Assembly: GCA_937894065.1 (NCBI GenBank)
Contig: CALCST010000008.1
Location: forward strand, 24,148-88,147
Length of the DNA: 64,000 nt
Direction: 5' to 3'
DNA from: an uncultured Parabacteroides sp.
Lineage (GTDB): Bacteria; Bacteroidota; Bacteroidia; Bacteroidales; Tannerellaceae
The position numbers and the translations under genes were made by a program. Under the pieces are notes generated by a model. The model searched no databases and was not told the DNA's origin. It saw nothing but the letters and a program-made list of their open reading frames with translations. Of this stretch, positions 52,566-62,041 are shown in pieces. Every line of letters begins with the position of its first letter. Within the stretch, counting starts at the first letter, position 1.

Positions 52566-53507
52566 TTATAAAGCACCTACTTCTTTCAAAGCTGCATTTG
52601 TTTTGTGTACAGCTTCAGCGCTCTTGTCGAACAATGCTTTTTCTTCAGCGTTCAATTCCAATTCAACGATTTTTTCGATACCGTTCTTACCCAAGATTAC
52701 TGGAACACCGATGCACAAGTCTGAGTGACCGTATTCGCCTTCCAAATATACAGAGCAAGGGATCATCTTCTTCTGATCGTGAAGGATTGATTCAACAACG
52801 AATGCTCCAGCAGCACCTGGTGCATACCAAGCTGATGTACCTAACAATTTAGTCAATGTTGCACCACCAACCATTGTTGACTGAACGATTTCCTGCAATT
52901 TTTCTTCGCTCAACAATGTGCTTACAGGAATACCTTTGTATGTAGCCAAACGAGCCAATGGAATCATTGTTGTGTCACCGTGACCACCGATTACCATACC
53001 TTCAACTTCGTTTGCGTTGCAAGCCAAAGCCTGAGACAAGAAATATTTGAAACGTGAGCTATCCAAAGCACCACCCATACCGATGATACGGTTCTTTGGC
53101 AAACCTAATGATTTCAATGCCAAATATGTCATTGTATCCATTGGGTTAGAGATAACTACCAAGATAGCGTTTGGAGAATATTTCAAGATATTCTGAGCTA
53201 CGCTCTTAACGATACCAGCGTTAACACCGATCAATTCTTCACGAGTCATTCCCGGTTTACGAGGAATACCTGAAGTGATAACAACTACATCAGAGTTAGC
53301 TGTTTTTTCGTAATCGTTTGTGCAGCCTACAACTGTTGTGTCGAAACCTAACAACTGAGCTGTCTGCATCATATCCATTGCTTTACCTTCAGAAACGCCT
53401 TCTTTAACGTCCAACATTACAACTTCGTCTGCCACTTCATTGAAGGCAAGAACATTTGCACAAGTAGCACCTACATTACCGGCACCAACAACTGTTACTT
53501 TTGACAT
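52566..53507 (-). CDS. mdh: Malate dehydrogenase
   Basis: 313 residues, LDH-like type. NAD site VVGAGNVGATCA, cofactor-specificity Asp in VVMLDVKEG, substrate loop SGIPRKPGMTREEL with the arginines, and the catalytic His in IGGHGDTTMIP. It interconverts malate and oxaloacetate, here probably in the reductive branch toward fumarate and succinate that anaerobic Bacteroidales use. A -7 box TACATTTG lies upstream on this strand (53571-53564). Confidence 0.96.
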   Translation of the reverse strand: MSKVTVVGAGNVGATCANVLAFNEVADEVVMLDVKEGVSEGKAMDMMQTAQLLGFDTTVVGCTNDYEKTANSDVVVITSGIPRKPGMTREELIGVNAGIVKSVAQNILKYSPNAILVVISNPMDTMTYLALKSLGLPKNRIIGMGGALDSSRFKYFLSQALACNANEVEGMVIGGHGDTTMIPLARLATYKGIPVSTLLSEEKLQEIVQSTMVGGATLTKLLGTSAWYAPGAAGAFVVESILHDQKKMIPCSVYLEGEYGHSDLCIGVPVILGKNGIEKIVELELNAEEKALFDKSAEAVHKTNAALKEVGAL

Positions 53508-53585
53508 AATAATTTAATTTAAATATGTTATTATACAATAAACTTGCTTTTCCTAAGCATTGACAAATGTACTAATGTTTGATTG

Positions 53586-53608
53586 AATAAGGAAATTTTT
53601 CCTTATTT
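53586..53608 (-). terminator. Terminator of the RlmI-type gene
   Basis: AATAAGGAAA pairs with TTTCCTTATT around a short loop, with T-rich flanks; it lies ten bases after the stop of the methyltransferase gene and before the mdh promoter. Confidence 0.65.
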
Positions 53609-53617
53609 TTTTAGAGC

Positions 53618-54802
53618 TTACTCAACATACAGTACCAGTCCTTTCAGATATTCACCTTCCGGATGATATATATTTACCGGATGGTCAGCCGGTTGTGTGA
53701 GCTGATGAAGAATCCTTACATTGCGTCCGGACTGGGCTGCAGCACTGAACACTGCAAGACGGAAATTCTCCTTGCTTACTACCTGCGAACATGAGAATGT
53801 AAAGATAATTCCGCCCGGCTTAATCTTTTCAAATGCGATGGCGTTAAGCTTTCTATATCCCTGAAGAGCATTTCGGAGAACATTTTTATGTTTTGCAAAT
53901 GCCGGTGGGTCAAGGATAATCAGGTCATAATTGCTTCCCATTCTTTCCAGATATTTGAATGCGTCTTCAGCAAATGCCTGATGGCGTTCGTCACCCGGGA
54001 AATTCAGTTCCACATTTCTGTTTGTCAGAGAAATTGCCTTTGCCGAGCTGTCAACTGAATGAACCACTTTTGCTCCTCCCCTCATTGCATAGAATGAAAA
54101 ACCACCGGTGTAGCAGAACATATTCAACACAGAGCGGCCACGCGAATATTTCTCAAGCAATGAGCGGTTCTCACGCTGGTCAACGAAGAATCCTGTTTTC
54201 TGTCCTTTCTGCCAGTCAACACAGAACTTAAGTCCGTTTTCCAAAGCAATATCCTCAACATCACCTCCAAGAAGATAGCCATTTTCACTGTCGATATCTG
54301 CCTTATAAGGCAATGTTGTTTCTGACTTATAATATATATTCTCGAGCAAATCACCGATAACAGCCTTCAGAGCCTTGGCTATTTCGTGACGTGCATGATG
54401 CATTCCTACTGAATGTGCCTGCATTACTGCTGTGTGGGCATACATATCAACAACAAGTCCCGGAAGACTGTCGCCCTCACCATGTATAAGGCGAAATGTG
54501 TTGTTTGTCGGGGTGTCAACAAGACCGAGTGAGCGGCGTATGTCAAATGCGATTCTGATACGTTCTTCCCAAAACGACACATCAATCTCACGCTGGCGGA
54601 ACGACAACACTCTCACAGCTATACTGCCAATCTGATAATGGCCCACTGCCAGGAAACGGCCGTTAGATCCATAAACCTCAACTAAATCACCTTCTTCAGG
54701 CTGTCCCTCGATTTTACTGATTGCTCCGGAAAACACCCACGGATGAAAACGCAACAGCGACTCTTCTTTCTTGGGCTTTAGAAATACTTTACAATAGCTC
54801 AT
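53618..54802 (-). CDS. Class I SAM-dependent rRNA methyltransferase, RlmI family
   Basis: 394 residues. An N-terminal PUA-like domain (RFHPWVFSGAISK, GDLVEVYGSNGRFLAVG) is followed by a linker with GFFVDQRENR and a Rossmann methyltransferase domain: NMFCYTGGFSFYA (SAM loop), VHSVDSSAKAI, LIILDPPAFAKHK. RlmI methylates C1962 of 23S rRNA in E. coli; the position here is assumed. It begins one base after the exonuclease stop, in a three-gene operon with the exonuclease and DUF5063 genes. Confidence 0.9.
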   Translation of the reverse strand: MSYCKVFLKPKKEESLLRFHPWVFSGAISKIEGQPEEGDLVEVYGSNGRFLAVGHYQIGSIAVRVLSFRQREIDVSFWEERIRIAFDIRRSLGLVDTPTNNTFRLIHGEGDSLPGLVVDMYAHTAVMQAHSVGMHHARHEIAKALKAVIGDLLENIYYKSETTLPYKADIDSENGYLLGGDVEDIALENGLKFCVDWQKGQKTGFFVDQRENRSLLEKYSRGRSVLNMFCYTGGFSFYAMRGGAKVVHSVDSSAKAISLTNRNVELNFPGDERHQAFAEDAFKYLERMGSNYDLIILDPPAFAKHKNVLRNALQGYRKLNAIAFEKIKPGGIIFTFSCSQVVSKENFRLAVFSAAAQSGRNVRILHQLTQPADHPVNIYHPEGEYLKGLVLYVE

Positions 54803-55390
54803 TTATTCGTGATTATTCAGATGTTTATAAATTGTAAGGCATGCCCAGGCATCCAATGCCGCATATTTTTTCTGCGGCTCGGTCAGCACGTCGGCCTCCC
54901 AGTTCGACAGGCGCTGCCCCTTTGATATTTTCTTCTTAAACAGAATTGCATATATTTTCTGCAAGCTGGCGGCGTCAATTCCGTAGCTGCCGACAATCGA
55001 CTGCAGGTCGATAAAATTAACAGGCTCTACTGATGAACGCTTGCGCAAGGCTCCGAAATCGTCGCGGAGAGAAAGTCCGATTTTCGTTACTTCCGGACTC
55101 GACACAAACTGTTTCAGCGACTCAGGAAAGCCTATATAGTTCAGACGAAACAGAAAGCATGTGTCGTCTGTTGAAATTTGGATTAGCGATACTTTATAGT
55201 ATTGTCCTTTCTTGAAGCTCGGACGTGTTTCAGTGTCAAAACCCACAAGATTATATTTCATAAGATATTCCACTGCCTTGTCTGCTTCTGCCTTGGTCTG
55301 TATAACTATTATACGACCGGCAAATTCCTCAACCGGCAATGTAGATATCTCTTCCTTCGTTATTGTCTGTAGTGCATGCTCTGCCATCAT
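54803..55390 (-). CDS. 3'-5' exonuclease, DEDDy type
   Basis: 195 residues with the full DEDDy set: Asp and Glu in GFDTETRPSF (about residues 51-53), Asp in GLSLRDDFGAL and the Tyr/Asp pair in KYAALDAWACL. The size fits a stand-alone RNase D-like exonuclease without an HRDC domain. It could act on RNA or DNA. Its ATG overlaps the stop of the DUF5063 gene by four bases, and the methyltransferase gene follows with no gap. Confidence 0.88.
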   Translation of the reverse strand: MMAEHALQTITKEEISTLPVEEFAGRIIVIQTKAEADKAVEYLMKYNLVGFDTETRPSFKKGQYYKVSLIQISTDDTCFLFRLNYIGFPESLKQFVSSPEVTKIGLSLRDDFGALRKRSSVEPVNFIDLQSIVGSYGIDAASLQKIYAILFKKKISKGQRLSNWEADVLTEPQKKYAALDAWACLTIYKHLNNHE

Positions 55391-55938
55391 TTCTCCTCAT
55401 TTGATTCCCACAATTCATCAGCACCATAACGGAGATTATGCAATGCTCTCAAAGCATTGAGCAACTGCTGCCCCCAATAATCCTTGAAGTTGTTATAGCA
55501 CAAAGCTATCGACTCGCGCATAACTTCTTCATTTCCCTGGCGGAACAATGCAACAAAATTTCCTGTGTCCTGATATACATCTGCCAAATTCTCCGAAATA
55601 AAAGCAGCTATGGCGGTTTCGCTATATGCCATGTCGGCATGGAAAGTTTCAAGATATGTATCCTTGTCCGCCAGAAGGGCTGCAATGCGCGAACGGACCG
55701 AATCATACATATCTTCAGTCACACTGAGTTCAGGTTCGTAATAATCGTCCGCCTCAATCACAGGAAGAAGTGAAGCCTTGAGATAAAGCAATGGCAGTAT
55801 CTTTGTTGCCTTATCAACAAATTCAAGTGCTTCCATCTCACCTGCATGCTCAACAAATGAGCAATATTCAAGCGCAACGGTTACAAACTCAAGTGTATTA
55901 TGCGAATATATCGGATTATTGTCTTTTCCTTTGTCCAT
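55387..55938 (-). CDS. DUF5063-like protein
   Basis: 183 residues, mostly helical and acidic, no export signal. NTLEFVTVALEYCSFVEHAG and the FALL-like CYNNFKDYWGQQLLNALRALHNLRYG end match the DUF5063 family of Bacteroidetes, which has no known function. It is the first gene of the operon with the exonuclease and RlmI-type genes; this pairing suggests a role in RNA metabolism, as an inference. A -7 box TACTTTTG lies upstream on this strand (55980-55973). Confidence 0.75.
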   Translation of the reverse strand: MDKGKDNNPIYSHNTLEFVTVALEYCSFVEHAGEMEALEFVDKATKILPLLYLKASLLPVIEADDYYEPELSVTEDMYDSVRSRIAALLADKDTYLETFHADMAYSETAIAAFISENLADVYQDTGNFVALFRQGNEEVMRESIALCYNNFKDYWGQQLLNALRALHNLRYGADELWESNEEK

Positions 55939-56002
55939 AAAAATGAAAACTGCTTTTAAAAATTCCGTTCTGCAAAAGTACGAATTTTTCTTATAATATA
56001 CC

Positions 56003-56010
56003 TAATTTTG
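56003..56010 (+). promoter_or_regulatory. -7 box of mtgA
   Basis: TAATTTTG matches TAnnTTTG and lies 28 bases before the ATG at 56039. The gap also holds the divergent DUF5063 -7 box. Confidence 0.5.
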
Positions 56011-56038
56011 TCAGTCGGCAAGTAAAATCTGATTTATC

Positions 56039-56734
56039 ATGAATTTGATAGGGAAAACTATAAGAATAATTCGTAACATATTAATCGTGCTATTTGCAGG
56101 AAGTATATTGATGGTGATTGCATACCGCTATATTCCTGTATACTTCACTCCTCTTATGGCAATAAGATATATTGAGCAAATAAAGGATGGCAAAAGCAAG
56201 GAAATAAAGCATGAATGGAAAGATATCAACAATATCTCACGCAACCTGGTTATGGCAGTGATTGCGTCGGAAGACAATCGTTTTATGACTCACAATGGTT
56301 TCGACATTGAGCAGATAAAACTTGCCCGTGCCGAAGCTGCCGCAGGCAAGCGCGTCCGCGGAGCCAGCACCATATCACAGCAGACGGCAAAGAACGTGTT
56401 TCTATGGCCGGGGAAAACCTATTTCAGAAAAGGACTTGAAGCTTATTTCACATTGCTTATAGAATTTGTATGGGGAAAGGAAAGAATTATGGAAGTTTAC
56501 CTGAACTCCATCGAAATGGGCAACGGGATTTTTGGCGCCGAAGCCGTAGCCAAAAGCCATTTCAAGAAGAATGCCGCGAAACTCACAAAAGGCGAAGCCG
56601 CTCTTATTGCCGCGTCTCTGCCCAACCCCAGAAGATTCAATTCCGGAAAACCTTCGCCATATATGTATAAAAGACAGAAGCAAATTGTTTCTCTGATGGG
56701 AAAAATTGCTCCGGTTGAAATTGGTTGTAAATAG
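56039..56734 (+). CDS. mtgA: Monofunctional peptidoglycan glycosyltransferase
   Basis: 231 residues. One N-terminal membrane helix (NILIVLFAGSILMVIAYRYI), then a GT51 domain with the catalytic Glu in IASEDNRFMTHNGFD, RGASTISQQTAKNVFLW, and the second Glu region in KERIMEVYLNSIEMG. It polymerises lipid II glycan strands at the outer face of the cytoplasmic membrane and has no transpeptidase domain. lipB follows 37 bases downstream. Confidence 0.95.
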   Translation: MNLIGKTIRIIRNILIVLFAGSILMVIAYRYIPVYFTPLMAIRYIEQIKDGKSKEIKHEWKDINNISRNLVMAVIASEDNRFMTHNGFDIEQIKLARAEAAAGKRVRGASTISQQTAKNVFLWPGKTYFRKGLEAYFTLLIEFVWGKERIMEVYLNSIEMGNGIFGAEAVAKSHFKKNAAKLTKGEAALIAASLPNPRRFNSGKPSPYMYKRQKQIVSLMGKIAPVEIGCK

Positions 56735-56771
56735 TTAAATTTGATTTGTATAACTTTATTCAATAATATCT

Positions 56772-57437
56772 ATGAACAGTTTCCATTACCACGATTTGGG
56801 AAAAATAAAATATGAAGATGCTCTGAAAATACAAACTGAAAAGTTTGATGAATCAGTGCTGAAAAAGAGAAATGGAGAAATCGTCGACAATCATCTGTTT
56901 TTCTGCGAGCACAATCCGGTGTTTACTATCGGGAAAAGCGGAAAAGATTCAAACCTGCTCATTCCGGAATCTTTATTGGAAGAAAAAGGTATCAGCCTTT
57001 ATCATATCGGACGCGGCGGCGACATAACTTACCACGGCCCTGGACAGATTACCGGCTATCCGGTGTTCGACCTCGAGCGCTGGAATATCGGCCTGCATTC
57101 ATATATCGACAGAATGGAAGAAGCCGTGATTCGTTTCCTCTCTCTCTACGGTATAAAGGGCGAAAGACTCGATGGTGCCACAGGTGTATGGATTGAGCCT
57201 CATGTTGCAGGACGGGCACGCAAGATATGCGCCATTGGAGTGAAGAGCAGCCGCTATGTTACGATGCACGGCTTCGCACTGAACATCAACACAGACCTCA
57301 GCTATTTCAAGCTTATCAATCCTTGCGGATTCACAGACAAAGGAGCCACTTCCCTTGCCCAGGAGCTTGGTTCGGAACAGGATTTCGAGCTTGCTAAGGA
57401 AAGACTGAAAGATATTTTCGCCGAATTGTTTCCTTAA
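56772..57437 (+). CDS. lipB: Octanoyltransferase (lipoate biosynthesis)
   Basis: 221 residues. Family motifs: HIGRGGDITYHGPGQITGYPV, the catalytic Lys in ICAIGVKSSRYVTMHGFALN and the catalytic Cys in LINPCGFTDKGATSL. It moves octanoyl groups from ACP to lipoyl domains of 2-oxoacid dehydrogenases and GcvH. The stop touches the end of the convergent TamB-like gene with no gap, so no terminator lies between them. Confidence 0.95.
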   Translation: MNSFHYHDLGKIKYEDALKIQTEKFDESVLKKRNGEIVDNHLFFCEHNPVFTIGKSGKDSNLLIPESLLEEKGISLYHIGRGGDITYHGPGQITGYPVFDLERWNIGLHSYIDRMEEAVIRFLSLYGIKGERLDGATGVWIEPHVAGRARKICAIGVKSSRYVTMHGFALNINTDLSYFKLINPCGFTDKGATSLAQELGSEQDFELAKERLKDIFAELFP

Positions 57438-60400
57438 TCATTTCACCGCCGTCGAATCCGCTTTGGAAACTTTATCATCCTTTTTTCCCTTGTTTATGAA
57501 AGGCAGGGTGAAACGACGGCGGCGGAACATCTCTGAGAAATTGGAGAAATCATGCTTGAACATAATACCAACGCCCTGAGTTGTAAGCGCCTGCTTCAGA
57601 TACTGATATAAATCATTGGCGTGATTATACGCCTTCAGGCGAATATCTCCACTCTTTGTCAACTTATATTCCAAATCAAATTCGCCAATGAAAGCATTCT
57701 TCTGAGTAGAATTATTCTTATATCCAAAGTTTCCGTTAAAAATAAGTCTGTTGTTGAGCAACTGACTTGAAAGGAGCATTTCCACCTCAGTATCAGTGAT
57801 TCCGTCTTCACTGGCACGGATATTAGTTCCTATTTGGACTTTATCAGTTATGTTGTTGAGCAAACTCGACAATTGTGATGACAAAGCCGACGAAGCAACA
57901 GCCGTGAAATCATTCGAGCCTTTTGTTCCCGTATATTCCGGAGTATAGAACTTGTTGAGCACAAGCAAATACACGATTTGTCGCGTCATCATATCTTCAG
58001 TGTCAACAAGGCTCTTCATCTGTCGTTCCAGCTCTTCATTTGAGCCCGGCAATTCCAAATCGAATGAAATCTTAGGACTGCGCAACGAGCCGTCAAGATT
58101 CAGCACACAATTCACAGGAACATTTGTTCGCGGACTTTCAAGTGCCAAATTCTGGTCCAAGTCTCCAATGTTTGCAGTAAGATTATATATCGCATTGATA
58201 TTCATATTTGCCTCAAGCGGATCGCCATTGAAATTGATTATACTTCCTTCGCGAATCTTGAACTCCTTATGTATCAACTGCTGCAAGCTGAAATTATAAC
58301 TTCCGCTGAGAATACCCACGTTTCCATACATTCTCAGGTCAGTCTTGTCGCCATACTGAATCTGGAGGCTTCCGCTTCCATAACCTTTGATATGGTCTCC
58401 TGCATTCGGGTCCATTATAAGTTCAATGTTTGCATCCGGAGTGATGTCGAGCAAGAAGTTCATACGCATCTCCGCCCCTTCGTCCTGCGGAAGAATAGGA
58501 ATATCAGCAACATTGTGCACCGAATCTTTGTTCTGAGCATCAGCCTTCAGCTTCTTTCTGTCCACAAATGTTATAAAGTCATATTCTGCGGCCTTTGAAC
58601 CACCCATAAAATTGAGAAAAACAGACGTACGTGGCTCACTCTTCATATTTATATCAAAATTGAGCAACTGTCCATTACCACCAATTCTGGCAGTTCCACT
58701 TCCGAAAACAGTTCCGTATATCATAGGATTATGACGTTCCGAAGCATCATACATAAGCATATTCTGGGCCTCGATTGCAACCGAGAAATCATAATCCTTG
58801 AAATGTTTATGATTGAACGTTAGGTTCACACTGGCAGAGTTATTGAACTTATCATAAACTTTCAGATTCCTTGTTCGCACCGACTTCGAATCCAGGAATA
58901 TAGAATCGGAGAAAGTGTAATATGTATTCAGGAACTCAATGCCTAAGCCTCCGTCGCGCACAAAAGCATTCCCCTCCACATTAAGAGCCTGGAAAGGACC
59001 ATAAAGGCGAACATTACCGGAGCCAAAACCTTTTATATTCTGCACCACCTTTTCAACGAAAGGATGCAGAAATGCAATATTGATATCATTGGCGTCGAAG
59101 TTTAAGGACAATCCTGCCGGACGCTTCTCACTCTTGACCGGATAAATATATCCGTAAACGTCAGTCCATGTTGAGTCATCCTTGAATATCGAGCCTTGCA
59201 TCAAAATACCTTTCTCTTTGTCGTCCCATTCACTGAAAAGGTCCAGTTTTCCCAAAGTCACCTTATTAAACGAAAAGTCTTTTACAATCAAATCCGTATT
59301 CAATATACGACTTCCATATAAATCGTTGATATTGAATTTTCCGGTTGCTTTACCGGCAAACTGAAGTACAGGAATGTTCAGGATATCGAATATATTGCTA
59401 AGTTCAATATCATTCAGCTCAAGATTAAGAGTGTCTTCCGGCGAAGGCGATACAAAGCCGTTTATCTTGGCATATTGCATTCCATGATAAACATAAATAT
59501 CCTTCACTTCAACCCGTTTGTCCTTCAGAGAAATAAACGCCGGAGAAATATTCCACACAGAATCGTTAAGAGTCATCTGAGTCGGATTCAGTGTTATTTC
59601 CGTAAGCAAAGATTTCTTTTTCTTCTCTTCCTGGATTTCAGTGAACAAGGTTGATGCTGATATCTCTGCCTTGAAAATCTTTTCCTTGTTGTTTGCCCAG
59701 TTTACCACCGTATTGAGCATATTATCTTTAGCTCCAAGCTTCAAGTCCAGATAATTCTTCCTTCCTTTCTCATTATAACTTGTAGCTCTCAGTTTAAGTT
59801 CGATTTTATCTGTAAGATTGTCGCAATCCACATACCCCGACTGGAAAGTAGTCTTTCCCAACTTGAAATGCGGCAAAAAGGCCTCAAGCCTGAAACGGTT
59901 ATACTGATTATTATACAACCCGGTTATCCTTCCCGGAGAAAGAACAGTGAATGGCAATTTCAGTGTATTCGACAAGTCTTCTGTATTCTGAACCGTAAGC
60001 AGCAGAGAGAAATTATTTTCCTTTATATCCTTGATATTCTTCTTTGACACATTAATCAAAGCCGGAAGATAAGCGCTGAATGTATTCATAAAACTTGGGA
60101 AAATAGTCTTGAATGAATACGCCCCAGTCACTTCCCCGTTCAACAAGTCAGACTCGATTATCAGTTTTCTGTCCAACGAATGTCCCGAAGCTGCCACTTT
60201 GAATTGTTTCAGGAAGAAATTGCTTGGCTTCGTATTGAAAGTAATACTGTCAACAATTATGTTTCCTTCAATATTGTCAATATTATTTCCTGAGAAATCG
60301 GCATTCAGAGAAAAACTAATATCCGGCTCCTCATATTTCTTTGTCAGATTCAACTTATCAGGATGGAAATTCTTGACTTTTGCCATAAAATTGAAAACCG

Positions 60401-61970
60401 AATTCTTTCCATTATGACTGAAGAAGCCGTCTGCGTGAAGAGAACCGTTAGGGTCATTTATCATAAGACAGCCATCAAAAGCATTTCGGCTGAAACTTCC
60501 ATCAACAGTTATATTCTCATATTTATATCCTTTATAGTCGAACTCGTTTATTGTAGATTCAATTTTTCCGGCAAAATGCCCGTCCACAGGTCGGGATGCA
60601 TCTATCGAGATGTTCAGCTTCGCCCTGCCAAAAGGATTTCCTTCGGGGAACAGTCGCTCAATCTTAAGGCTCGATGTGGAAATATTTCCTTTGAGGAATG
60701 CAGCAATATTTTCTTCCTTGTTCTTTCCGAACACAAGGTCTGTCTGCAAACTTCCAACCGAGGTTGAAAGCTTACCATAAGCAACAAGATTATCGAAAAA
60801 GCCAGATATTTCGCCTGTGAAATCAATTGTTCCCAACTTGGTAACCGGTGCAGGAAGATTTACCGGTGATTTGCTAAGACTGTTTATGAGCCAGTTCAAT
60901 CCAGAAGATGTGATGAACATACTGTTCACCTGGCCGAACAGATAAGCATCAGAAGGATGGCTTATTCCTTTCAGCTCCATTTTGCCAGACAGCCTCAACT
61001 GCTTATTATAGTTGACCGACAGATTCTGAAGATAAATATGATTGATTGAGCCGGACGCACTGGCTGAAATAGAAATCGTGTCCGAAAAATTCTTCAGAGC
61101 CGGAACAAACGCCGAAATATCTCTCAGACTGATTTGCGATGGCGCAATATGCAATCGCATTGGCGAATCTAGCAAATTCTCACGAAACATCGAATCAACA
61201 GGCGGAAGCTTTAAATGCGCCTGCATAATTTCCAGATTAGTCTGCGGCAGTTCCAGATGGAAATCCGTAACATATGCACTGTCGCGATTTGCCACAACAC
61301 CAACAGTAAGCTTATTCAGAGAAAAACCTGAAGCTTCATCAAGGCTCAATTTCTTGACCTGGGCATTAAGACTGTCTTTATTGAATGCTCGAAGCGAGAT
61401 TTTCGCGCTTACATTCTGAACGTCGATATGCTTAGGATTGAATTTCCCGGGCGAGTAAGGTGCATCTTCAATATCAAAAGAGAAAGAACCTTTGCGCACA
61501 ATAACAGTGTTGAACCGTAAATCAATATTACGCTCCTTTTTCACTGTATCATTCGATGCAAAAGCATCTATCACAAACTGGAGATTAAGCGGCTCGCCGG
61601 AAGTTTTCTTCGACAGACGGACAGTCGGGCTGAACAGACGGACTGTGGTAAACACCATTTTCCCCTCAAGCAAAGGAAGCATTTCCATTCCGGCAGACAC
61701 ATGAATAGCCCGGAAGAGCTCTTTGCCCTGCTGGTCTTCCAAATATAAATCCTCAAGAACAACACGGTTTGGCCATTCCATATCTACTCTGCCTATCTTG
61801 ACAGGCACACCCAATCGCTCTGTAAGTTCTTGCGTGGCAGTTTCCGAAATCTTGTTTTGAACATACGGGATGCTGACCAGAATAGAAGGCAGAACATACA
61901 GAAAACCAACTAGAATTAGTAGTAAAACGGTTATGTATTTTAATCCTCTGATATCAGTACTTATAATTAT
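57438..61970 (-). CDS. TamB-like (DUF490) translocation/assembly protein with unclear start
   Basis: A protein of about 1,500 residues of repeated amphipathic beta strands ending with the DUF490 C-terminal domain (YLLVLNKFY, SSQLSSLLNNITDKVQIGTNI, SQLLNNRLIFNGNFGY). It is anchored in the inner membrane and thought to help lipid transport or outer-membrane assembly. The first normal start codon in frame is TTG 61814, but the frame is open upstream to a TAA at 61973-61971 and there encodes an expected membrane anchor (VLLLILVGFLYVLPSILVSIPYV). No ATG, GTG or TTG occurs in that stretch. ATA 61934, with AGAGGA nine bases before it, is one candidate start. The coordinate given is the limit of the open frame. 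Confidence 0.85.
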   Translation of the reverse strand: MIISTDIRGLKYITVLLLILVGFLYVLPSILVSIPYVQNKISETATQELTERLGVPVKIGRVDMEWPNRVVLEDLYLEDQQGKELFRAIHVSAGMEMLPLLEGKMVFTTVRLFSPTVRLSKKTSGEPLNLQFVIDAFASNDTVKKERNIDLRFNTVIVRKGSFSFDIEDAPYSPGKFNPKHIDVQNVSAKISLRAFNKDSLNAQVKKLSLDEASGFSLNKLTVGVVANRDSAYVTDFHLELPQTNLEIMQAHLKLPPVDSMFRENLLDSPMRLHIAPSQISLRDISAFVPALKNFSDTISISASASGSINHIYLQNLSVNYNKQLRLSGKMELKGISHPSDAYLFGQVNSMFITSSGLNWLINSLSKSPVNLPAPVTKLGTIDFTGEISGFFDNLVAYGKLSTSVGSLQTDLVFGKNKEENIAAFLKGNISTSSLKIERLFPEGNPFGRAKLNISIDASRPVDGHFAGKIESTINEFDYKGYKYENITVDGSFSRNAFDGCLMINDPNGSLHADGFFSHNGKNSVFNFMAKVKNFHPDKLNLTKKYEEPDISFSLNADFSGNNIDNIEGNIIVDSITFNTKPSNFFLKQFKVAASGHSLDRKLIIESDLLNGEVTGAYSFKTIFPSFMNTFSAYLPALINVSKKNIKDIKENNFSLLLTVQNTEDLSNTLKLPFTVLSPGRITGLYNNQYNRFRLEAFLPHFKLGKTTFQSGYVDCDNLTDKIELKLRATSYNEKGRKNYLDLKLGAKDNMLNTVVNWANNKEKIFKAEISASTLFTEIQEEKKKKSLLTEITLNPTQMTLNDSVWNISPAFISLKDKRVEVKDIYVYHGMQYAKINGFVSPSPEDTLNLELNDIELSNIFDILNIPVLQFAGKATGKFNINDLYGSRILNTDLIVKDFSFNKVTLGKLDLFSEWDDKEKGILMQGSIFKDDSTWTDVYGYIYPVKSEKRPAGLSLNFDANDINIAFLHPFVEKVVQNIKGFGSGNVRLYGPFQALNVEGNAFVRDGGLGIEFLNTYYTFSDSIFLDSKSVRTRNLKVYDKFNNSASVNLTFNHKHFKDYDFSVAIEAQNMLMYDASERHNPMIYGTVFGSGTARIGGNGQLLNFDINMKSEPRTSVFLNFMGGSKAAEYDFITFVDRKKLKADAQNKDSVHNVADIPILPQDEGAEMRMNFLLDITPDANIELIMDPNAGDHIKGYGSGSLQIQYGDKTDLRMYGNVGILSGSYNFSLQQLIHKEFKIREGSIINFNGDPLEANMNINAIYNLTANIGDLDQNLALESPRTNVPVNCVLNLDGSLRSPKISFDLELPGSNEELERQMKSLVDTEDMMTRQIVYLLVLNKFYTPEYTGTKGSNDFTAVASSALSSQLSSLLNNITDKVQIGTNIRASEDGITDTEVEMLLSSQLLNNRLIFNGNFGYKNNSTQKNAFIGEFDLEYKLTKSGDIRLKAYNHANDLYQYLKQALTTQGVGIMFKHDFSNFSEMFRRRRFTLPFINKGKKDDKVSKADSTAVK

Positions 61971-61977
61971 TTAAGCA

Positions 61978-61985
61978 CAAAAATA
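61978..61985 (-). promoter_or_regulatory. -7 box of the TamB-like gene
   Basis: TATTTTTG on the minus strand. The predicted transcript would start near 61971, just at the in-frame TAA, so the usable start codon must lie within 61970-61814. tsaD is divergent from it. Confidence 0.5.
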
Positions 61986-62041
61986 GAATTTTATCGCGAT
62001 AGATTTTGTTATTTTGCATAAAAAAGTAAACCGAATTTATT

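Noticed and set aside
51999..52571. Rightward 190-residue open frame
   Set aside because: It runs antisense through the tRNA-Arg gene (the typical RLGFEPRTHSLEGCC translation), through two terminators and into the end of mdh.
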